Shown here: positions 59,721 to 64,000 of the stretch, piece after piece
Numbering within the stretch: the first letter of the stretch is position 1
Layout: each line of letters begins with the position of its first letter
Assembly: GCA_009193035.1 (NCBI GenBank)
Contig: SWDT01000200.1
Coordinates: 1-64,000, forward strand
Direction: 5' to 3'
Source of the DNA: Halicephalobus mephisto
Lineage: Eukaryota > Nematoda > Chromadorea > Rhabditida > Panagrolaimidae
Length of the DNA: 64,000 nt
Translations under genes and position numbers: made by a program
The notes under the pieces: generated by a model
Databases searched by the model: none
Told to the model about the DNA's origin: nothing
The model's input: the letters and a program-made list of their open reading frames with translations, nothing else

Positions 59721-60057
59721 ATGTCAGTGGAGGAGAGACCTCGTCGATATATGACTCCGAAAGAATACATGGAAGCTCAACGAGCTAGAGGAGGTTGCAG
59801 TGAGGAATTCAAAGAAACGATGGCGAGATCTGCCAAATTGGGCTTTGGAGTAGGAATTCCTTTTGGAGTTTATGTCGCTTACAGGTAAATTTCGATTACT
59901 GGTTTCTGTCTCACCTCAGAGCTTTAGGAACAACCATAGAACGGTCAAGGCATTTGCAAGCAAGACTTTCTTCACAACCCTATCAAGTACTGTCTTCTTC
60001 GGAGCAATCGGCATCATCAATTTTCAATTTTTCAATTTTATTCCTATTTCGCACTAA
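59721..60057 (+). CDS. small two-TM membrane protein, 97 aa, unknown family
   Basis: Exon 1 (59721-59884) and exon 2 (59928-60057) join across a 43-nt intron in phase. The N-terminal 35 residues are hydrophilic (R-P-R-R-Y-M-T-P-K-E-Y-M-E-A-Q). Two hydrophobic segments follow, at about residues 38-54 (G-F-G-V-G-I-P-F-G-V-Y-V) and 70-92 (S-S-T-V-F-F-G-A-I-G-I-I). Two glycine-rich helices in so small a protein, shared promoter with a mitochondrial assembly factor, and lack of a signal peptide make a mitochondrial inner-membrane role conceivable, but that is only inference. The first alternative acceptor (cctcag at 59919) would give a frame without the second TM. The stop is 45 nt from the stop of the retroelement on the other strand. 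Confidence 0.65.
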
Positions 60058-60101
60058 AGCAACAGAAAAATTTAACAACAGCAACAGTCTTAAAAATTTG
60101 A

Positions 60102-61640
60102 CTAGATTATCAGCTTTTCTTTTCTTTGCTCCATCTTTTGAGTTGGCGGCGTGCGTAGGAGATAGCACGGGTGGAAGTTGCAGCTTGAGTTGGGGGAGTT
60201 GAGTGATGTCGAACTCAGTTCTTCTGGCTCCCAATTCATCTGCAGATCATCTGTCCATCTCGTCCTTGGTCTTCCTAGTGGTCTGGACTTCGTCGGTCTC
60301 CAGAATGTGGTTGTCTGCGCCCAGTCTTCTTCCTTCTGATTTGCAAGCTTCGTTGCAAATTTCCATTTCCTCTTGAGAGCGCTGGTCATCCAGTCCGAAA
60401 GGCCAGTTCTCTTCCTCACTATCTTTGACCTGACCTTATCTGACAGTCGGATTCCCAGTATAGCTCTTTCGATTCTTCGTTGGCCTCTGATGAGTTTCAT
60501 CGCCGACGTTTTCGTTAGTGCCCAGGTCTCACATCCGTAGAGGACCGCTGGTTTGATGCACTGCTCGATTAAACGTCGTTTTAGGCTCATCTCAATCCCT
60601 GGTGCTTTGAGGAGGTGTCTTAGTGAAAAGTAAAGCTTTCGGCCCGCGCTTACTCGCTTTGACACTTCTTGACCGTGGTCTCTAGGCCAGGATACCGTCT
60701 GTCCAAGATAGATGAACTGGGTAACCCTTTCTATTGCTGAGCCATGTGTCAAGAGCACCCTCATCTTCAGGGAGAGATCGACCTTGCGCATCCACTTTGT
60801 CTTCTCGAAGTTGACGTTCAGTCCGACACGTTTCGAGGCATCAACAAGATCGTCTAGCATCGACTTCATTGTGTCTAGATCATGGGCTAAGAGCACAATG
60901 TCGTCAGCATAAGCCAGGTAACTGAGAATTTTGCCTCCAACATTTATGCCACGATTCATCCAGTTTATGGATTTCATCGCATGTTGGAGGACCAGGATGA
61001 AGAGCAAGGGGATAGACAATCTCCTTGTCTTACACCTTTCTCAGTTCTAAACTCCGCTTTTCTGTTGCCGACTTCAACTTCAGATCTTCCGTGAGAAATA
61101 GAATAGCTGGATGACTTCAATAGTCGCTTCCTGGCATTTTATTTCACGGAGCGCTTCCCAGATGGCGTCGAAGCTAATGCTATCGAATGCTTTTTTGAAA
61201 TCAACAAAGACTCCGTAAAGGTTCATGTTGAATTCATAGCATTTTTCCGCCACTTCGTTCAGCGCATGGATCTGAGTGATCGTCGAGAACTTCTTGCGGA
61301 ACCCAGCTTGTTCTGCTGGTAAGGCATGCATTCGGTCGGCTTGTGATTGGACTCGTTCTTTGATCACTTTAGCCACCACCTGTATATAGAGGAGAGAAGG
61401 GATATCGGTCTGTAATTCCCGATGTCCTTTCTGTCTCCTTTCTTGAACAGCAGGATCGTGTTCGAGATTGTTAAGTTCTCTGGCACGATTCCGGTAGAGG
61501 TTATGCTGTTCAACAAGGTTTGCACTGGACCTGCGAGAAGGTTGCCCGTGCCTCTCAGAGCGGACTTCGGACTTGATCCCTTCCCGGCACGGTCCTTGCC
61601 TTACTGCTAGACATCGCCCTCTCCAGTTCCACCTTCTCAA
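60102..61640 (-). pseudogene. RTE reverse transcriptase region, frame-broken
   Basis: Segment 61080-61640 has the RT fingers (A-F-D-S-I preceded by F-V-D-F-K-K; A-L-R-E-I). Segment 60102-61019 carries Y-L-A-Y-A-D-D-I-V-L-L-A and the thumb and C-terminal motifs to TAA at 60102. The two are in different frames, with the break between 61,019 and 61,080, where the conserved G-x-P-Q-G-x-x-x-S-P-x-L box should be. Described as a defunct element; no function for the host is implied. Confidence 0.8.
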
Positions 61641-61706
61641 ATGTGAAGTCGATAGGGGTTCTTGGAGGGAAGAGGGCCGTCTGCTTTGTACAGATCGCTA
61701 TAGAAT

Positions 61707-62885
61707 TCACTGATTCGTTTGCACCGCTGCTGACTCAATGTCTACCGTATCATTTCCATCACCAATATTGATAATGGAATGTCTTTGGTATCTTAGAGCC
61801 TGTCTGCCTTGGCGCAGCCGGTTTTTCTTAATAGCGTCTTGTATGACACTATGGTGGCGCTGTCGTAAGTCTTCTTTCAAGACTTTTCGCAGCAGTTTGC
61901 AACATTCAGTGTATTCTATCTCTGGTCTACCCGTTGACCTGTTCTCCTTGAGTTTCTTACGTAGCTCAATTAGGAATTGAGCACGTGGAGTCACTTTCGG
62001 AGGGAGGGGGTCATAGTTTGTCGCCTTTCTTGTCGCTAGGTTCACAAACTTTAACAATGCTGAGTAGTCATTGTTCGGGTTTCCAGTGGATCTGTATTCT
62101 CTGAGGCCCTCGGACATGGCTTGCTTTAGAACATCTTTGTTAATTGTCTGAATGCCTTTGTGTGGTTTAACTGACTGTCTTTCGATAGCCAGTTTCAGCG
62201 AACACCTGACAAGACGGTGATCGCTGTTTCCGGTAAAACCGTTAACCACACTGACATCTTTGATCTCTTTGATGTTCTTGGATAGAAAGTAGTCGATCTC
62301 GTAATTGCATCCGAGATTCGACTTCCATGTCCATTTTCGCCCTTTCCTTTCTTGAAAAAGGTGTTGGCTATCCTCAGAGAATTTTCCTCGCAGAAATCTA
62401 CCAGCATCTGGCCTCTTCTGTTCCTTGTCTGCCCTGCAGCGTGTCTACCTGCACTCGACTCTCCTGCTTGACCAGGTCCCGTTGTCGCGTTAAAGTCTCC
62501 CATTACCAATAGATGTTTTTTGGCTCCCGGAGAAAATAACACTTTCGAGATGTTCCAGGAAATCCCGAACTCCACGTCCTCACGCCCAGAGTGAGGAGCG
62601 TGGACCTGGATTAACCTCATCTTGCACTGTTTGAGCTTTACGATCAATTCTATTATCATGTCAGAGTGATAATAGCACTTGATCTGGGGGTCAGCCATGT
62701 CGGAACATAAAAGCCGACTCCCCTGTGGGTTGGGCCTTCGGATTTCCGCAGTGGTATAAAGTATAACCACTTTGGAGCGCCGTCTGACCCTTTCCCGATT
62801 TCTTCAGCTCAGAGAGACCGATAATGTCGAATCGGATTCTCTTAACACAATGCTCGAACTCGGTTAGTCTCTCATTCAGGAGCGA
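61707..62885 (-). pseudogene. RTE AP-type endonuclease and linker region, frame-broken
   Basis: From 62885 downward the frame reads C-T-Y-N-V-R-S-L and D-I-I-G-L-S-E, the start of the EN domain. The frame shifts near 62,730. The ORF 62195-62770 supplies Q-V-H-A-P-H-S-G and V-M-G-D-F-N-A. A second shift near 62,340 leads into the frame with W-T-W-K-S and G-N-S-D-H-R-L-V, the catalytic SDH motif. The linker to the RT is broken at least once more between 61,640 and 61,707. Confidence 0.75.
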
Positions 62886-62896
62886 GCGGACATTAT

Positions 62897-62914
62897 ATGT
62901 ACAAAGTTGTACAT
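62897..62914. repeat. short palindrome, 8-bp arms, in the RTE leader
   Basis: ATGTACAA and TTGTACAT flank two bases. It lies directly next to the start of the endonuclease reading frame. Confidence 0.8.
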
Positions 62915-62927
62915 GACCTCTTCCAAT

Positions 62928-62977
62928 CCGTTCTACAGAATCGCTACGCTACTCCCGCGACAGATTCTGTAGAACGG
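62928..62977. repeat. perfect 15-bp inverted repeat with 20-base loop in the RTE leader
   Basis: CCGTTCTACAGAATC (62928-62942) and GATTCTGTAGAACGG (62963-62977) are exact reverse complements. In RNA from the element (minus strand) this is a strong hairpin near the 5' end, before the endonuclease frame. Structured leaders, some of them ribozymes, are known at the 5' ends of non-LTR elements; no known ribozyme core was recognised here. Confidence 0.85.
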
Positions 62978-63038
62978 TGCTCCCGAGCTTCCCCCAGACA
63001 CGCCCCCGCTAACGATGACGTGTTGTGTTGCGTTTTTC

Positions 63039-63067
63039 GTGAGAGCGTGTTAAACACGACCGCTCAC
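63039..63067. repeat. stem-loop with 6-bp inner and 5-bp outer arms
   Basis: GTGAG...CTCAC encloses CGTGTT-A-AACACG. It lies about 60 bases beyond the larger inverted repeat, at or just outside the 5' end of the RTE copy. Confidence 0.6.
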
Positions 63068-63203
63068 TAGAACGCAGGAAGTGAGAACTGAATCGGCATC
63101 ATCATGGGAACTTATTCTTGTCTAAAAGTTGAAAGACCCTAGCTACTCATATAATAGGTTTCCGCGGGTTGTTAGGTTGTTATGTTATAAACATCCAGTT
63201 TAT

Positions 63204-64000
63204 TCAAATTGTGAAAGGTTTTTTCGCCAACTTAACTTTCCCAGTTTCCAAATCGTTAAAAGTCACCGTGATATGTCTGGGATCTCCCTTGATTGTTGAC
63301 CTTAGTGTCATGCAGTTGTTGTGTTCGGAGAGACTCAGCATAATAGCTGGAAAAGTTCCGAAAGATTTGCTTCTTGTGTAAATTATCTGGTTGTGGCTTC
63401 GGTTGTACCTGAAAGCAAGAGTTCCATCACATTCCCCGGAGTTGAACTTACGCTTTGCCGTCGACAATGAGCCTTCCTTCATGGGTCGTGATTGAATGAT
63501 GACTATCTTCAGCCGCCCTCGACTTGGACTTGAGGACATTCTCGAAAATTTCCAAATCCGGGGCGATGTCCCGGTGATCTATCCAGTGGACTTGGTAGAT
63601 CGGTACATACGGATCCAGTTTGTCCGGCTGGTCGGTTGAAGGGTCATTCAGATGACCAGTCCTCCGTCGAAGCTGCTTCCTGTTCGGTACGTACTGGAAA
63701 TTAGCCGGGACTTCCCCATCGTCCCCCATCACGTTCAGCTCCGCTTCCAATTGCTTCCGTTCATCGTCGTTCTCGCTCGTCATCTTCTCGGCTAATTCCC
63801 TCACCACTTGCTCGTACTGCTTGACCAATTTTTCTTTCTCCACTTCATACCTTTCGTTAATTCTCTCTCGTGTCAACTAAAAGATAGAAATCCCACCAAT
63901 GCTAAGAAGAAAAACGAAACCTGGTCCCTTATATCGATCCTCTCACTTTCAACCTGCATCCTCTTCATAACTCGATCTCGAATCAGCTTTTTTATATGCT
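63204..64000 (-). CDS. Sds3/BRMS1-like subunit of the Sin3-HDAC corepressor complex (5' part beyond window)
   Basis: Three exons are visible: 63921 to beyond 64000, 63452-63876 and 63204-63408, with introns of 44 and 43 nt and conserved phase. The first two encode an Arg/Lys/Glu-rich coiled coil (R-I-D-I-R-D-Q-L-T-R-E-R-I; Y-E-V-E-K-E-K). A basic K-Q-L-R-R-R follows, then Y-V-P-I-Y-Q-V-H-W-I and a C-terminal beta-rich block (G-R-L-I-V-D-G-K-A-Y ... N-Q-I-I-Y). This order (coiled coil, R-R-R, then a capsule-like C-terminal domain) matches SUDS3/BRMS1 family proteins, which scaffold Sin3 and HDAC1/2 in the nucleus. Identification rests on layout and short motifs, so the exact paralogue is uncertain. 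The stop is at 63204-63206, with AATAAA overlapping it. Confidence 0.6.

Larger units (their letters stand above)
60060..62980 (-). mobile_element. RTE-type non-LTR retrotransposon, near full length, decayed
   Basis: About 2.9 kb on the minus strand. From its 5' end (high coordinates) come a structured leader with inverted repeats (62,897-62,977), an APE-type endonuclease and a reverse transcriptase with the Y-A-D-D active site. The RTE-style C terminus (K-P-A-V-L-Y-G-C-E-T-W, then G-R-P-R-T-R-W-x-D-D) follows. The layout matches elements annotated in nematodes as endonuclease-reverse transcriptase of the RTE clade. At least four frame breaks interrupt the single ORF, so the copy cannot be autonomous. 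Target-site duplications were not identified. The 3' end lies between 60,058 and 60,101, immediately beyond the stop codon of the small membrane protein gene. Confidence 0.85.

Noticed and set aside
62897..63067. hammerhead or HDV-like ribozyme at the RTE 5' end
   Set aside because: Strong stems exist, but I could not find the hammerhead core (CTGATGA and GAAA) or an HDV-type catalytic joining segment, so only the inverted repeats are reported.
1..64000. tRNA, rRNA, CRISPR arrays, bacterial operons or prophage
   Set aside because: None seen. Short GT-AG introns and animal-specific domain architectures throughout exclude a prokaryotic reading of the window.

Overview
The window looks like nuclear DNA of a small-genome animal, most probably a nematode. 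Genes are broken by very short GT-AG introns (typically 42-56 nt). One gene is a nematode-type 7TM chemoreceptor. Several start codons lie 0-32 nt after a TTTTCAG-like acceptor that has no partner donor, as expected for spliced-leader trans-splicing. The nematode assignment is inference; the animal gene content is firm. All exon borders below were read by eye from splice signals, reading phase and family similarity. Most joins keep phase across every exon, but borders may be off by a base.

0-18.9 kb, accessory and AT-rich: the end of a stanniocalcin-like secreted protein, a small signal-peptide gene and a ShKT exon (all +). On the minus strand come a frameshifted LDL-receptor class A relic, an orphan PLC-gamma C2 fragment, a chemoreceptor, an LRAT-like gene built from tandemly duplicated exons, an unknown 98-aa secreted peptide and a Cys-loop anion channel. 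A 129-aa unknown gene (+) sits at 11.8 kb. Long empty stretches separate these genes.

18.9-25.3 kb (minus): a complete glutamate carboxypeptidase II (NAALADase) and an LRCH protein (LRRs plus calponin homology).

28.4-45.8 kb (minus): a Dbl-family RhoGEF of the MCF2L/DBS type (Sec14, spectrin-like, DH, PH) in about 20 exons. One intron of this gene contains a complete DNAJC2/zuotin gene on the opposite strand.

49.2-60.1 kb, a compact housekeeping block: the exosome nuclease DIS3 (+) faces PUS1 (-) with 51 nt between stop codons. Aspartyl/asparaginyl beta-hydroxylase (ASPH) lies just upstream of PUS1 on the same strand. UQCC1 (-) is followed 137 nt downstream by a 68-codon ORF in an operon-like layout, and is divergent from a small two-TM protein gene (+).

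60.1-64 kb: a decayed RTE-type non-LTR retrotransposon (-) with inverted repeats at its 5' end, then the 3' part of an Sds3/BRMS1-like Sin3-corepressor subunit gene (-) running off the window.
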